Source: Bacillota bacterium (GTDB lineage Bacteria > Bacillota > Clostridia > Lachnospirales > Anaerotignaceae). Taken from it: a DNA stretch of 61,217 bases. The translations under genes and the position numbers were made by a program. Shown piece after piece: positions 28,759-37,246 of the stretch. Each line of letters begins with the position of its first letter. Position 1 is the stretch's first letter. The notes under the pieces are model-generated. The model was not told where the DNA came from and searched no databases. It worked only from the letters and a program-made list of their open reading frames with translations. Where the stretch lies: assembly GCA_022791155.1 (NCBI GenBank), contig JAAVYN010000019.1:1-61217 (forward strand). The letters are read 5' to 3'.

Positions 28759-29316
28759 ATGACTGAAAAAGAAAAAATGATAAAAGGAATGGAATATAGG
28801 CCAGAAGATGAGGAGCTTTCAAAACTCAGAGAACAGGCAAGAAAAATATGCGAAGAATATAATGCCTGTTCAATTGATGAATATGAAAGGAAAGACAAAC
28901 TTTTGCGCCAGCTTTTTGGCAGTGTTGAAGGGAAAATTTATGTTGAGCCATGTTTTCGCTGTGACTATGGATTCAACATTTTTGTTGGTGAAAATTTTTA
29001 TGCCAATTTTGATGTAACAATATTGGATGTGGCGCCAGTGAGGATTGGCCGCAATTGCATGATAGCGCCAAAAGCCGGAATATATACAGCCACACATGAC
29101 ATAAATCCATTGAAAAGGACTGGCGGCACGGAATTTGCCAAAGAAATTTCCATTGGCGACAACTGCTGGATTGGCGCTGGTGCAATCATAAATCCAGGAG
29201 TTTCATTGGGTGACAACGTTGTCGTTGCAAGCGGCGCTGTTGTGACAAAAAGCTTTGGAAACAATGTTGTTGTTGGCGGCAATCCGGCAGTGGTTATAAA
29301 GCTTGTTGACATGTGA
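28759..29316 (+). CDS. Maltose/galactoside-type O-acetyltransferase
   Basis: A 185-residue left-handed beta-helix acetyltransferase of the Maa/LacA group, using acetyl-CoA to acetylate a sugar hydroxyl. The N-terminal helix-rich region (MIKGMEYRPEDEEL near residue 8) precedes hexapeptide repeats. The catalytic His lies in GIYTATHDINPLKR near 110, and IGDNCWIGAGAIINPGVSLGDN follows near 137. The ATG at 28759 follows TTGGAGGGAATAAT. It stands alone, so the sugar cannot be inferred. Confidence 0.9.
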   Translation: MTEKEKMIKGMEYRPEDEELSKLREQARKICEEYNACSIDEYERKDKLLRQLFGSVEGKIYVEPCFRCDYGFNIFVGENFYANFDVTILDVAPVRIGRNCMIAPKAGIYTATHDINPLKRTGGTEFAKEISIGDNCWIGAGAIINPGVSLGDNVVVASGAVVTKSFGNNVVVGGNPAVVIKLVDM

Positions 29317-29607
29317 CAGGGCGCATGATCCCCAAAATGCACATTGTTTTTTTGAACATAAAAATTGAAGTCTTGCCAATGCGCTTTGTTTCCAGCTCAT
29401 AGAACTTTGCCATTATATGCTTGTGGAAAATGCAAATTTTAATTTTTGGTCAAGAGTACTGTTTTGAAAAACGGGCATAATAGCCTTTGGGGAATGTTGT
29501 TGAGAAAGTTTTTTGTTTGCATGAGCTGTGAAAATTCTGATTTAAGAAATTGTTTCGTTCAGGAAGTTTCCCAAAAACATTCCCCTGAAATTAAGGGGGA
29601 TTTTATT

Positions 29608-30867
29608 ATGTCCAAATATATAATCAAAAAGTGTCCAAAAATGGAGGGAACAGTTGAGGTCAGCGGTGCCAAAAATGCTGTTTTGCCAATACTTGCCGCG
29701 TGCATACTGACAGACAAAGAATGCGTTTTGAGCTCTGTTCCGCCTTTGGCCGATGTATATGTCATGCTTGACATTCTCAAAACACTGGGCGTTGAGGTTG
29801 CCTATGACAGCAAAAGCATGAAGGCGCGCGTGAAAGCGGAACGCATTGTGAAATCTAAAGAAGAATATGACTTGGCTGGAAAACTGAGGGCTTCGTTTTT
29901 GATTCTTGGCCCGCTTTTGGCAAGGAAGGGCCGCGCCAAAATACCTCTGCCTGGAGGCTGCCAAATTGGAACAAGGCCCGTGGATCTTCACCTGAAGGGC
30001 TTTGGCGAATTGGGGGCAAAAACAAGACAAATGCATGGCTTTGTGGAGGCAAAGTGTCAAAAGCTTACAGGGGCGCATATACACCTTGATTTTCCAAGCG
30101 TTGGAGCCACAGAAAATATATTGATGGCGGCGGCAATGGCCGAGGGAACAACTGTTTTGGAAAATGCCGCTGTTGAGCCAGAAATAATAGATTTGATTGA
30201 ATTTTTGAACAAAATGGGGGCAAAAATATCGGGCGGGGGCACAAACACAATAACAATTAAGGGCGTTAAATCGCTCAAAGGCGCAAAACACAAAATAATG
30301 CCTGACAGAATTGAGGCCGGAACATATATGGCGGCGGCGGCGATCACGGGAAGTGACATAACAATCAAAAATGCTGAAATTGAGCATTTGGGAGCCATAA
30401 CCGCAAAACTCAAAGAGGCCAATGTTGAAACAGAAAATGTCAATGGCGGAATAAGGGTTTATCCCCGGGGTGAGCTGACAGCTTTTGACTTGAAAACAAT
30501 GCCCTATCCGGGCTTTCCAACAGATTTGCAGGCGGTTTTTATGAGCCTTGACGCCGTTGCCCGCGGAACCGGGGTTATAACCGAAACTGTGTTTGAAAAC
30601 AGATTTTTGCAGGCAGGCGAGCTTATACGTATGGGGGCTGAAATAAAAACTGATGGAAGAATGGCCGTTGTTGACGGGGTCAAAAAACTTATGGGAACAC
30701 AGGTCAAGGCAACAGATTTGAGGGCGGGAGCAGCGCTTATAGTGGCGGCGCTGAACGCCGAAGGAGAAACTGAAATTGGTGACATATATCACATTGAAAG
30801 GGGATATTGTTCCATTGTTGAAAAGCTGAAGTCATTGGGAGTTGAAATTGAAAAAATTGAAGAATAG
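29608..30867 (+). CDS. murA: UDP-N-acetylglucosamine 1-carboxyvinyltransferase
   Basis: First committed step of peptidoglycan synthesis: enolpyruvyl transfer from PEP to UDP-GlcNAc. The ATG at 29608 follows TTAAGGGGGATTTT and gives 419 residues, the normal length. The N-terminal VSGAKNAVLPILAA (residue 17) is diagnostic. LPGGCQIGTRPVDLH near 113 holds the catalytic Cys that fosfomycin targets; Cys rather than Asp predicts sensitivity. The frame stays open about 160 bp upstream, but there is no better ribosome site. Confidence 0.96.
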   Translation: MSKYIIKKCPKMEGTVEVSGAKNAVLPILAACILTDKECVLSSVPPLADVYVMLDILKTLGVEVAYDSKSMKARVKAERIVKSKEEYDLAGKLRASFLILGPLLARKGRAKIPLPGGCQIGTRPVDLHLKGFGELGAKTRQMHGFVEAKCQKLTGAHIHLDFPSVGATENILMAAAMAEGTTVLENAAVEPEIIDLIEFLNKMGAKISGGGTNTITIKGVKSLKGAKHKIMPDRIEAGTYMAAAAITGSDITIKNAEIEHLGAITAKLKEANVETENVNGGIRVYPRGELTAFDLKTMPYPGFPTDLQAVFMSLDAVARGTGVITETVFENRFLQAGELIRMGAEIKTDGRMAVVDGVKKLMGTQVKATDLRAGAALIVAALNAEGETEIGDIYHIERGYCSIVEKLKSLGVEIEKIEE

Positions 30868-30912
30868 ACTGCGCGTGATTTGTTCGAATTTTGAAGCAAA
30901 CTGAAATGTCAT

Positions 30913-30942
30913 GCATCCGTCAAAACAAGCCTTGGCGGATGC
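30913..30942 (+). terminator. Terminator-like hairpin after murA
   Basis: GCATCCGTCAA / TTGGCGGATGC, 11 pairs with an eight-base loop. No T-run follows, so it may be a transcript-stabilising hairpin instead of an intrinsic terminator. Confidence 0.5.
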
Positions 30943-31091
30943 GGGCAAATGAACGGCATGTGGCGTTATTCCGTTTGTGTTGTGGTTTGTCGGGCTCAAG
31001 TTTTCTGACAAATGAAAACAGGGGCTAACATTGGCCGAATCAACTTTTTTCAAAATGTTTCTGAACATGGCCGAAATAATTAAACATTGAA

Positions 31092-31119
31092 TTGACAAAT
31101 ATTTTTTTAGTCGTATAAT
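31092..31119 (+). promoter_or_regulatory. Strong sigma-A-type promoter before the lipoprotein gene
   Basis: Perfect TTGACA (31092-31097) and perfect TATAAT (31114-31119) with a 16-bp spacer. Transcription would begin near 31126, leaving a leader of about 200 bases. Confidence 0.8.
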
Positions 31120-31125
31120 GATTTA

Positions 31126-31324
31126 GTGAGGGGAGTTGGCGGAGTTTTCAAATGCTTTGTTTTCGAAAGACAAAACGCAAGAGATCAGGGTGGAAGCTGA
31201 GATATGTTCCAAACCGAAGACATGGTTTGAATTTGCCCGTTTGACTTTCCAAAGGAAACGTGCTGTTTCAAAAGCACATATGTTTCATCAAAGATATACG
31301 CTTCAAAAGGGAGGATGTTAAAAA
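31126..31324 (+). promoter_or_regulatory. Long 5' leader of the lipoprotein gene
   Basis: About 200 untranslated bases after the consensus promoter. Small hairpins are possible: TTTGT/ACAAA near 31165, AAACC/GGTTT near 31212-31229 and GTGCT/AGCAC near 31259-31276. No known riboswitch is recognised. A 61-codon frame inside it has no ribosome site. Confidence 0.4.
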
Positions 31325-31741
31325 ATGAGAAACAAGAAACATGTGTTATTGGTTGTTGCTGCTTTGCTTGTCTCTTTTCTGCTGAGTGCATGTGGAAGCA
31401 AAATGACAATCGCTGAATATTATGAAGAAAAAGAAGTTCAAGACACAATCACAGAGCTTAAAGAAACTTACTCTGCACAAGGGATTGATGTTAATACATA
31501 TGTTGATGGCGACAATGTTTATTTTGAATTCAAAATGCAGCAGGAAATTCCTGATGAAAACTGGGACATGATTGCTGAACAGATCACAGCGCTTATGGAG
31601 GAAGAATCTTTTGCAACTGTGTTCCAAGGCATAGCCGATCAATGGAAAGATATGTGTTCAAACGAGAAAATTGTGCTTGTTGTTGCATATTATGACGGCA
31701 GTGGAAAAGAAATAGCATCAAAAGAGTATACAGCTGAATAA
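31325..31741 (+). CDS. Small lipoprotein, DUF4854-like
   Basis: A 138-residue secreted lipoprotein. It has a basic n-region, a hydrophobic stretch (residues 7-21) and a lipobox ending LLSAC, so it should be anchored on the outer face of the membrane by diacylglyceryl-Cys. The mature part begins with a Gly-Ser-Lys spacer and then MTIAEYYE, which resembles the DUF4854 group of clostridial lipoproteins. The sequence is acidic. The start follows AAGGGAGGATGTTAAAA. It is expressed from a consensus promoter and ends at a GC-rich hairpin. The function is unknown; I assign the family from the MTIAEYYE pattern only. Confidence 0.75.
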   Translation: MRNKKHVLLVVAALLVSFLLSACGSKMTIAEYYEEKEVQDTITELKETYSAQGIDVNTYVDGDNVYFEFKMQQEIPDENWDMIAEQITALMEEESFATVFQGIADQWKDMCSNEKIVLVVAYYDGSGKEIASKEYTAE

Positions 31742-31750
31742 GAAACTTAA

Positions 31751-31782
31751 CGCGCCACAGACACTGTCGGCGCGGAATTTTC
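31751..31782 (+). terminator. Terminator after the lipoprotein gene
   Basis: CGCGCC / GGCGCG stem around ACAGACACTGTC, followed by GAATTTTCTT. It is 10 bp past the stop. Confidence 0.75.
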
Positions 31783-31915
31783 TTCCACCCCAGCTTGCTC
31801 TTTCAATGAAGATATTAAAGCCTGTGCAGATTAACTGATTGTTGTAGGTTTTTTTGGCAGGCTTTTTTGTTTTATTATATTAAACTTTGGTTTCATTATA
31901 AAAAGGGGGCTGTTC

Positions 31916-32839
31916 ATGAAAAGAAAAGCAGTTGTTTTGACAACGGTTTTTGCAATGGCATTTTTCAGTGTTCCGGCACATGCGGAACTTCTTGAAAATG
32001 AAGATGCGAAGGGACAAATTGTTTCATATGAAACACCAAATGGATCAAATGAAAACACAGGAAATGTCAAAACAGTTTTTGGGCCTGTGACAGATGAAAT
32101 AAGAGAAATTTCTGTCACTTCCGTGAATGAGCTTGTTGAAAAATTTGTGCAGGTTGTGAATGGCCGTGCTGACAGGGTTTCTGTGATGGTTCCTGTTGGC
32201 TGGGAAAGTGCATGCCTAAAAGGGCTTTTTGATGAGATAGAAAGGTTCCCGGATTTGGCACGTGTTGAATCTTCATATTACAGCAACAGTGGAAAGGTCG
32301 AAATTTCGATATATTACAACGATGCTGTGAAAGCCATGGCATATTTGGAAGGCAAAACGGGAAGTGGCGACAGCGATGTCATGCTGCTTCTTGAAGAAGC
32401 CCAGAGAGTTCATGCCCAGCTTGTGAAAGAAGGCATGAGCGAATATGAACAGGTTAAGGCTTTTCATGACTATCTTGTGAATTTCAACACATATCAGGAA
32501 ACAGGTGAGCGCAGTCACAATGCAATAGGAGCGCTCATTGACGGAAAGGCTGTGTGTTCAGGCTATGCAAAGGCTTTTGATCTTTTGTGCTATCTAAGCG
32601 GCATTGAATGCATTCAGGTCACAGGAGAAGGAATTTCTGAAGGCACAGTTGAGCCACATGCATGGAACAAAGTCAAAGTTGATGGGAATTGGTATAACGT
32701 TGATGTGACATGGGATGACCCTGTGGGGCCTAAGCCAATGTTAACATATGACTATTTTCTCATAAGTGACAACAGCATTGCAAAGGATCACAGATGGTAT
32801 TTATATAGCCATTTGCCAAATGCGCCAGAGGACTTTTGA
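31916..32839 (+). CDS. Secreted transglutaminase-like protein
   Basis: A 307-residue exported protein. The signal peptide is clear (MKRKAVVLTTVFAMAFF, then PAHA-E cleavage near residue 23). The C-terminal half is a transglutaminase-like core: Cys in GKAVCSGYAKAF near 212, His in VEPHAWNKVKV near 247 and Asp in NVDVTWDDP near 263 form the triad. In bacteria such domains usually act as cysteine proteases or cross-linkers at the cell surface. There is no sorting signal or anchor, so it is probably released. The start follows AAAAAGGGGGCTGTTC. A strong terminator follows. The middle region (residues 60-160) is not recognised. Confidence 0.87.
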   Translation: MKRKAVVLTTVFAMAFFSVPAHAELLENEDAKGQIVSYETPNGSNENTGNVKTVFGPVTDEIREISVTSVNELVEKFVQVVNGRADRVSVMVPVGWESACLKGLFDEIERFPDLARVESSYYSNSGKVEISIYYNDAVKAMAYLEGKTGSGDSDVMLLLEEAQRVHAQLVKEGMSEYEQVKAFHDYLVNFNTYQETGERSHNAIGALIDGKAVCSGYAKAFDLLCYLSGIECIQVTGEGISEGTVEPHAWNKVKVDGNWYNVDVTWDDPVGPKPMLTYDYFLISDNSIAKDHRWYLYSHLPNAPEDF

Positions 32840-32856
32840 GATATTTTTATTATGAT

Positions 32857-32891
32857 AACGGGGAGTGTTGAATCGACTCCCCGTTATTTTT
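32857..32891 (+). terminator. Terminator after the transglutaminase-like gene
   Basis: Perfect ten-base stem AACGGGGAGT / ACTCCCCGTT, nine-base loop, then ATTTTTAT. Confidence 0.9.
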
Positions 32892-33082
32892 ATCTATATT
32901 AAGCCGCTGTCTAAAGCTGAAGGGTTTTGCGCTTTTGTTTTGAATTGAAAATCGGCGTTAAACAAGCGGCGGAGAAAAAAATAAATTTGTGTGCGGTCAG
33001 TGTTTTGAAACGAATGTCGCTGTCTTTTTTTAATGCGGCTTTGGGTTGACTGAAGTTTTTGCAGCAGTTTTGTTTTGCAATG

Positions 33083-33490
33083 TTATTTGTTCATGAAATC
33101 GGGTTTTGGCATAACAAAGAAGTTGTTTTCGTTGAGATAGTCTCTGACTATGTCAAGGGATTCTCCAAAACGTTGGAAATGAACGGTTTCTCTTTCGCGA
33201 AGGAATTTGAGCGGCGCAATCACATCAGGATCATTTGTCAAGTCAAGAAGATAATTGTAGGTTTTGAGCGCCTTTTGTTCTGCGGCCATGTTTTCATATA
33301 GATCGCATATTGGATCTCCTGAGGACTGGAGTGCAGCGGCTGAAAACGGAACGCCAGCAGCTGATGAGGGATAAACACCAAGTCCGTGGTCAACATAATA
33401 TGGATCAAGGCCGGCTTCTATGATTTGTTTGTCAGTGAGCCCTTGTGTGAGCTGTGAAACAATTGTTCCCATCATTTCAAGGTGTGCCAA
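33083..33490 (-). CDS. cotJC: Spore coat protein CotJC, C-terminal exon-like fragment
   Basis: The last 135 codons of cotJC, a manganese-catalase-type spore coat protein, cut off from its start. It opens at the TTG (Leu) of the interrupted motif GTEE-L-AHLEMMG, directly next to the 14-bp repeat at 33489-33502. There is no ribosome site. Features of CotJC are intact: AGLDPYYVDHG, GVPFSAAALQSSGDPI, the ligand region MAAEQKALKTY and FLRERETVHFQRF. There is no stop or frameshift. The N-terminal 65 codons are at 39822-40004, beyond a 6.3-kb element, in the same orientation and phase. Joined at the repeat, the two give a continuous 200-residue protein. Confidence 0.95.
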   Translation of the reverse strand: MAHLEMMGTIVSQLTQGLTDKQIIEAGLDPYYVDHGLGVYPSSAAGVPFSAAALQSSGDPICDLYENMAAEQKALKTYNYLLDLTNDPDVIAPLKFLRERETVHFQRFGESLDIVRDYLNENNFFVMPKPDFMNK

Positions 33491-33502
33491 TTCTTCTGTG
33501 CC
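33489..33502 (-). repeat. Attachment-site core, recombinase-proximal copy
   Basis: GGCACAGAAGAATT on the minus strand, identical to 39808-39821. It encodes Gly-Thr-Glu-Glu and the first two bases of Leu (TTG) of cotJC. On the element side an inverted pair CACAGT/ACTGTG (33502-33507 and 33523-33528) lies between the core and the recombinase stop. Confidence 0.9.
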
Positions 33503-33531
33503 ACAGTGTTATAACAAGGCAGACTGTGTTT

Positions 33532-35118
33532 TCACACATTCTGATTGAAAGAGGGGAGCTTGGGGTATATTGTTATTTTGAAACTGTCACAGGCATGGCC
33601 TGGGGATTTTTCTTTTGTGTATACAACTTTTTCCACAATTTCTTTCAAAAACTCATTTTTTGATTTTGGAGAAGGAAGGAATTTGTATATATCCATGAGT
33701 TTTTCTGTCTTTGGGAATGTGTTGGCTTTTGTGTGACATGTTTGTGATTTTGCTTTGAAATTCAAAAGCTTGGCGGCGGCCTTGGAGCGTTCTATTTTTT
33801 CCTGAACTGCTTGGGAACGCTCAACAAATGTTTCTTTGTCATAAACACCTTGCTCAAGGAGATCATATATTTTTTCCATGCGTTTATACAGTGTTTTGAG
33901 GTTTGACATTTGAGATTTCAGAGCATGGCATTCAGGAGGCACGGAAGAATGGCGTGTTTCGTCAAAATTATATTTGCTCCATTTGGGGCGCAGACCGTCA
34001 AGCCAAAGTTCAAGAGATTGAAAAATGCGCTGTTCAACAACCTTTAGAGGGGCACTCACGTTTTCGCATGACACACAAGAACACATCAGTGTTTCGTTTT
34101 GGCGGCCGGAATAGGGGCGCCGCACCATTTTGTGGCCGCATTTTCCGCAAACAACAATGCCTGCCAAAGGATTTTTTATGGTGTTTGCTCTGGTCACAGG
34201 CGGCACAGGGTTTTTTGACATATATTCCTGCGCAATTGAGAACATTTCATCTGATATGAGAGGTGTGTGAAGCCCTTGTGTTATTATATATTCACCAGCA
34301 TTGGAGCGTGGGCGGCAAACCGAAACTTGGCCATGCTCAATTTTTTTCACGTTTTTTCTCCAATTCCAGCGTATTTTTCCGGTGTATACAGGGTTTATAA
34401 GAATGTCGCGTATTGTGCCTGGGCTCCAAATGCCTCCTGTTTTGGAAGGGATCTCCATTGAATTCAAATAGCGGGCTATGAGACATGTTCCAATGCGCCT
34501 GCAAGAGCCGTCTGACTGTTTTTCGCCATGCGTGTATAATTCATATATGAGACGTATGATTTCGGCTTCATTTTCCACTGGAATCAGATAAAAGCCTTTT
34601 CCGTCTTCAGCGCGGGCGCGAGCATAGCCATATGGCGGTTGGCTGGCAACATATCTCCCTTCCATGACTGAAAACATGCGCCCACGCTGCAAACGGCGGT
34701 TGATTGTTTTATATTCCCGTCGGCTCATGAACAGGCCAAACTCGAAATATTCCTCATCAAACTCATTGTTGGGATCGTATGTTTTTAAGGGTGTTATGAT
34801 TTTTGTTCCGCTATACTTAAATGTTTGTGCCACAATCCCCTGGTCAATTGTGTCTCCGCGGGCAAGGCGCTCCACTTCCATGACAAAAACACCTTGCCAC
34901 ATGCCGTTTTCAACTTCATGCAGAAGATGCTGTATAACTGGCCGTGAGGCTATCGTTTCGCCAGAAACAACTTCGCTGTATATTGCGCCAATGCCAAAAC
35001 CAAGCTTTGCGGCAAGTTCAGTCAATGTTTTTTCATGACGTGCCAAAATTTCACCCTCATGAAGCTCATGTGTCTCACAGTCGGCGCGTGACTTGCGAAG
35101 ATATAAACAATATGACAT
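33532..35118 (-). CDS. Large serine recombinase of the cotJC element
   Basis: A 528-residue large serine integrase/excisionase. The catalytic Ser is residue 10 in YLRKSRAD; the resolvase-type domain runs to about residue 150 (VMEVERLARG near 85). The recombinase domain follows (PPYGYARA near 165, WSPGTIRDILINPVYTG near 255). A zinc ribbon has Cys pairs CGKCG and CSCVSC near 355-385, then a coiled-coil stretch near 420-470. The ATG at 35118 follows AAAGGAGTAGTTTTA. It lies at the end of the element next to the attachment core and reads in the same direction as cotJC. Family members cut and rejoin DNA at short cores and excise with a helper factor. Confidence 0.95.
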   Translation of the reverse strand: MSYCLYLRKSRADCETHELHEGEILARHEKTLTELAAKLGFGIGAIYSEVVSGETIASRPVIQHLLHEVENGMWQGVFVMEVERLARGDTIDQGIVAQTFKYSGTKIITPLKTYDPNNEFDEEYFEFGLFMSRREYKTINRRLQRGRMFSVMEGRYVASQPPYGYARARAEDGKGFYLIPVENEAEIIRLIYELYTHGEKQSDGSCRRIGTCLIARYLNSMEIPSKTGGIWSPGTIRDILINPVYTGKIRWNWRKNVKKIEHGQVSVCRPRSNAGEYIITQGLHTPLISDEMFSIAQEYMSKNPVPPVTRANTIKNPLAGIVVCGKCGHKMVRRPYSGRQNETLMCSCVSCENVSAPLKVVEQRIFQSLELWLDGLRPKWSKYNFDETRHSSVPPECHALKSQMSNLKTLYKRMEKIYDLLEQGVYDKETFVERSQAVQEKIERSKAAAKLLNFKAKSQTCHTKANTFPKTEKLMDIYKFLPSPKSKNEFLKEIVEKVVYTKEKSPGHACDSFKITIYPKLPSFNQNV

Positions 35119-35180
35119 TAAAACTACTCCTTTGATATTGTTGTTATATATGTATATATTAAATGAAGCATGGATTTTAT

Positions 35181-35211
35181 GTTGTATTGTAAATTTCTGA
35201 AGCATATATTC
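35181..35211 (-). promoter_or_regulatory. Weak sigma-E-like promoter candidate for the recombinase
   Basis: On the minus strand GAATATA (35205-35211; consensus KMATATT, 6 of 7) and AATACAAC (35181-35188; consensus CATACANT, 6 of 8). The 16-base spacing is one or two bases longer than usual. It is suggestive only, but would fit mother-cell expression of the excision enzyme. Confidence 0.25.
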
Positions 35212-35234
35212 TTTTGGGAGGTGTTCTTTTGAAA

Positions 35235-35381
35235 ATGGACAGAGAATTCAAAATTGAAAATACAACCGTGAGAATATCAGAGGAATGCTGTTGTGCAATG
35301 ACTGATTGTGAAACGGAAGCAGCTGTTGAAAGGGCGGTGCGTTGCGCCGTTGAGAGTTTTGGGAATGAAGCAGAAGAATAG
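35235..35381 (+). CDS. Small Cys-rich acidic protein, 48 residues, in the cotJC element
   Basis: A short gene divergent from the recombinase. A GGGAGGTG site (35216-35223) serves either the TTG at 35229 or the ATG at 35235; I list the ATG. The product starts MDREFKIENTTVRISEECC and has three Cys in a row (residues 18-20) plus two more (25 and 37), with an acidic C-terminal helix. A bidirectional terminator follows within 20 bp. I recognise no family. Its location suggests a helper such as a recombination directionality factor, or a regulator. Position is the only support, since such factors are usually basic DNA-binding proteins. Confidence 0.6.
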   Translation: MDREFKIENTTVRISEECCCAMTDCETEAAVERAVRCAVESFGNEAEE

Positions 35382-35400
35382 GACGATGTGCAACAAAAAA

Positions 35401-35433
35401 ATACGGTTGGCCTGATGGCCAAACCGTAGTTTT
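35401..35433. terminator. Bidirectional terminator between the small ORF and alsT
   Basis: TACGGTTGGCC-TGAT-GGCCAAACCGTA with one bulged A. T-runs follow on both strands. It separates the converging small ORF and symporter gene. Confidence 0.85.
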
Positions 35434-35471
35434 CGCATTTGAAGTTCTATTTTTTTCAAAATGAGTTTGTT

Positions 35472-36935
35472 TTACACTTCGGCATCCTTTTCATAGAACA
35501 CTTTGAAGTTGGGATCAACTTCGCCAATGCCCATATAACGTGCTTTGTAGTCTTTAACAAGTTTGAAATAAACACCGCTTAAAGCAATGACGCATATTAT
35601 GTTGAGCGTTGTTGGAACAGCGCAGAAGAAGTCTGTCACAAGCCAAACTGTGCCCGTTGGAAGGCCGTAGTGCACTGTATAGAAAATTGTGAGAAGGCCT
35701 GGAAGAGGATATATAAATCTGAATGCTTTGATTATTTTGTTTTTAAGAGGAATGTTTTTGCTGAGTGCATGACGAAGAAGAACGTCATAATACATAAACC
35801 ATCCTGTTTGTGTTGTGAGGCCAAAAAGCAATATGGCTATGGCAACTAATTTTGCGCCTATGTGGCCATAAACAACGCCAAATGCCGAAACAGAAAGAGA
35901 TGCGCCCTCAAGACCTGATGACCACTGGCCACTGACAATTATTGCAAGAGACATGATTGTGCAGACAACCATTGTGTCCATGAACACTTCAAACATGCCC
36001 CAAAGGCCCTGACGAACAGGGTGATTCACATGAGCCTGAGAATGAACCATTGTGGAAGAACCTTGGCCCGCTTCGTTGCTGAAAACTGAACGTGCAATGC
36101 CGTTTTGAATTGCCGCTTTTGCCGCCGCGCCGGCAAAGCCGCCAACGGCTGCTGTTCCTGTGAAAGCGCTTTTCACTATGAGGGCAATGGCGCCAGGAAG
36201 TTCCTTTATGTTGATGATGACAATGCCAAGAGCGGCCGCAACAAAGAACACAATCATGACTGGAACAATTTTTCCGGCAAATTCAACAACTCTTTTGCCA
36301 CCGCCCAAAACGATTATCCACACAACAATGCTATATATGATTCCGAAAACAAGAATATCGATTCCAAAAGCTGATGTGAAGCCCTCTGCAATGGTGTAGC
36401 CCTGAACGCCTGACAAGAAGTTGCATGCAAAGCCAACGCCAAAAATTGTTGCAAGCACACTTGCAATTTTTGCCACTTTGCCCGGAAGAAGCTGACCAAT
36501 GCCACGTTGGATGTAGTATGTAGGCCCGCCGTAAGGCTCGCCATTTTCGTCAATGCTTCTGTAATAAACGGCAAGTGTAACCTCGGCGCATTTCAACCCC
36601 ATTCCAAGAAGGGCCGCAATCCAAAGCCAAAACAGCGCGCCCGGGCCGCCGACAGCAATGGCAGTTGACACACCGCCAATGTTTCCAACGCCAACAGCGC
36701 CGCCAATGGCCGTTGCAATGGCCTGAAATGCGCTCACGTGGCCGTGGCCAACTTCATGTTCTTCTTTTTTGAAAAGCGAGCCGAATGTTTTGCCCATGAA
36801 ATATGAAAAATGTCTGAACTGAAAAAAACCTGTGCCAATTGTAAAGAGTGCTCCCGAACCAAGCACGAGAACAATCAAAGGGGTTCCCCATAAAAAACCT
36901 ACGGCATTTCCTAAAAAGGCAACGATGAAATCCAT
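35472..36935 (-). CDS. alsT: Sodium:alanine/glycine symporter family protein
   Basis: A 487-residue transporter of the AgcS (alanine or glycine:cation symporter) family with about ten to eleven membrane segments. The FATAIGGAVGVGNIGGVSTAIA-type motif near residue 70 and NEAGQGSSTMVHSQAHVNHP near 290 (landmarks only) are hallmarks of the family. The minus-strand start follows AGGAGGGGAATAT. It imports a small amino acid with Na+. It is cargo of the cotJC element and lies about 310 bp downstream of the methionine gamma-lyase-like gene in the same direction, which suggests joint control by the LysR gene. The substrate is not certain. Confidence 0.9.
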   Translation of the reverse strand: MDFIVAFLGNAVGFLWGTPLIVLVLGSGALFTIGTGFFQFRHFSYFMGKTFGSLFKKEEHEVGHGHVSAFQAIATAIGGAVGVGNIGGVSTAIAVGGPGALFWLWIAALLGMGLKCAEVTLAVYYRSIDENGEPYGGPTYYIQRGIGQLLPGKVAKIASVLATIFGVGFACNFLSGVQGYTIAEGFTSAFGIDILVFGIIYSIVVWIIVLGGGKRVVEFAGKIVPVMIVFFVAAALGIVIINIKELPGAIALIVKSAFTGTAAVGGFAGAAAKAAIQNGIARSVFSNEAGQGSSTMVHSQAHVNHPVRQGLWGMFEVFMDTMVVCTIMSLAIIVSGQWSSGLEGASLSVSAFGVVYGHIGAKLVAIAILLFGLTTQTGWFMYYDVLLRHALSKNIPLKNKIIKAFRFIYPLPGLLTIFYTVHYGLPTGTVWLVTDFFCAVPTTLNIICVIALSGVYFKLVKDYKARYMGIGEVDPNFKVFYEKDAEV

Positions 36936-37246
36936 ATATTCCCCTCCTGACTTAATGTTTTGTTTGAATAATAACAGATTATAAAAATAACATAGATTTG
37001 TGACAAAAAATGAACATGTTGATATATGATCAAAATTGCGAGTTAAAAGTTTGAATTCAATTTTCGAAAGGTTTTGTATATAGAAATATCAGACTCAATT
37101 GGACATGATTTTTCAAACCAGTGCTGTTTTCAAATTTCGTGGAAATTTTTTTGAATGCACAAATTCCATTTGGCCGCCATGAAAGCGCAAGCTTGTGACG
37201 GCCGCATGGAAGAAATGGTTAAAAATTCATTCTTAAATGCAATTCA
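36936..37246. other. Gap between the lyase and symporter genes of the element
   Basis: About 310 AT-rich bases. The symporter ribosome site AGGAGGGG is at the left edge. No glycine riboswitch or other known leader, terminator or clear promoter is seen. Confidence 0.4.

Noticed and set aside
29542-30792. 416-codon minus-strand open frame opposite murA
   Set aside because: It is antisense to a clear MurA, has no ribosome site or domain, and its Cys/Phe-rich composition is that of a shadow frame.
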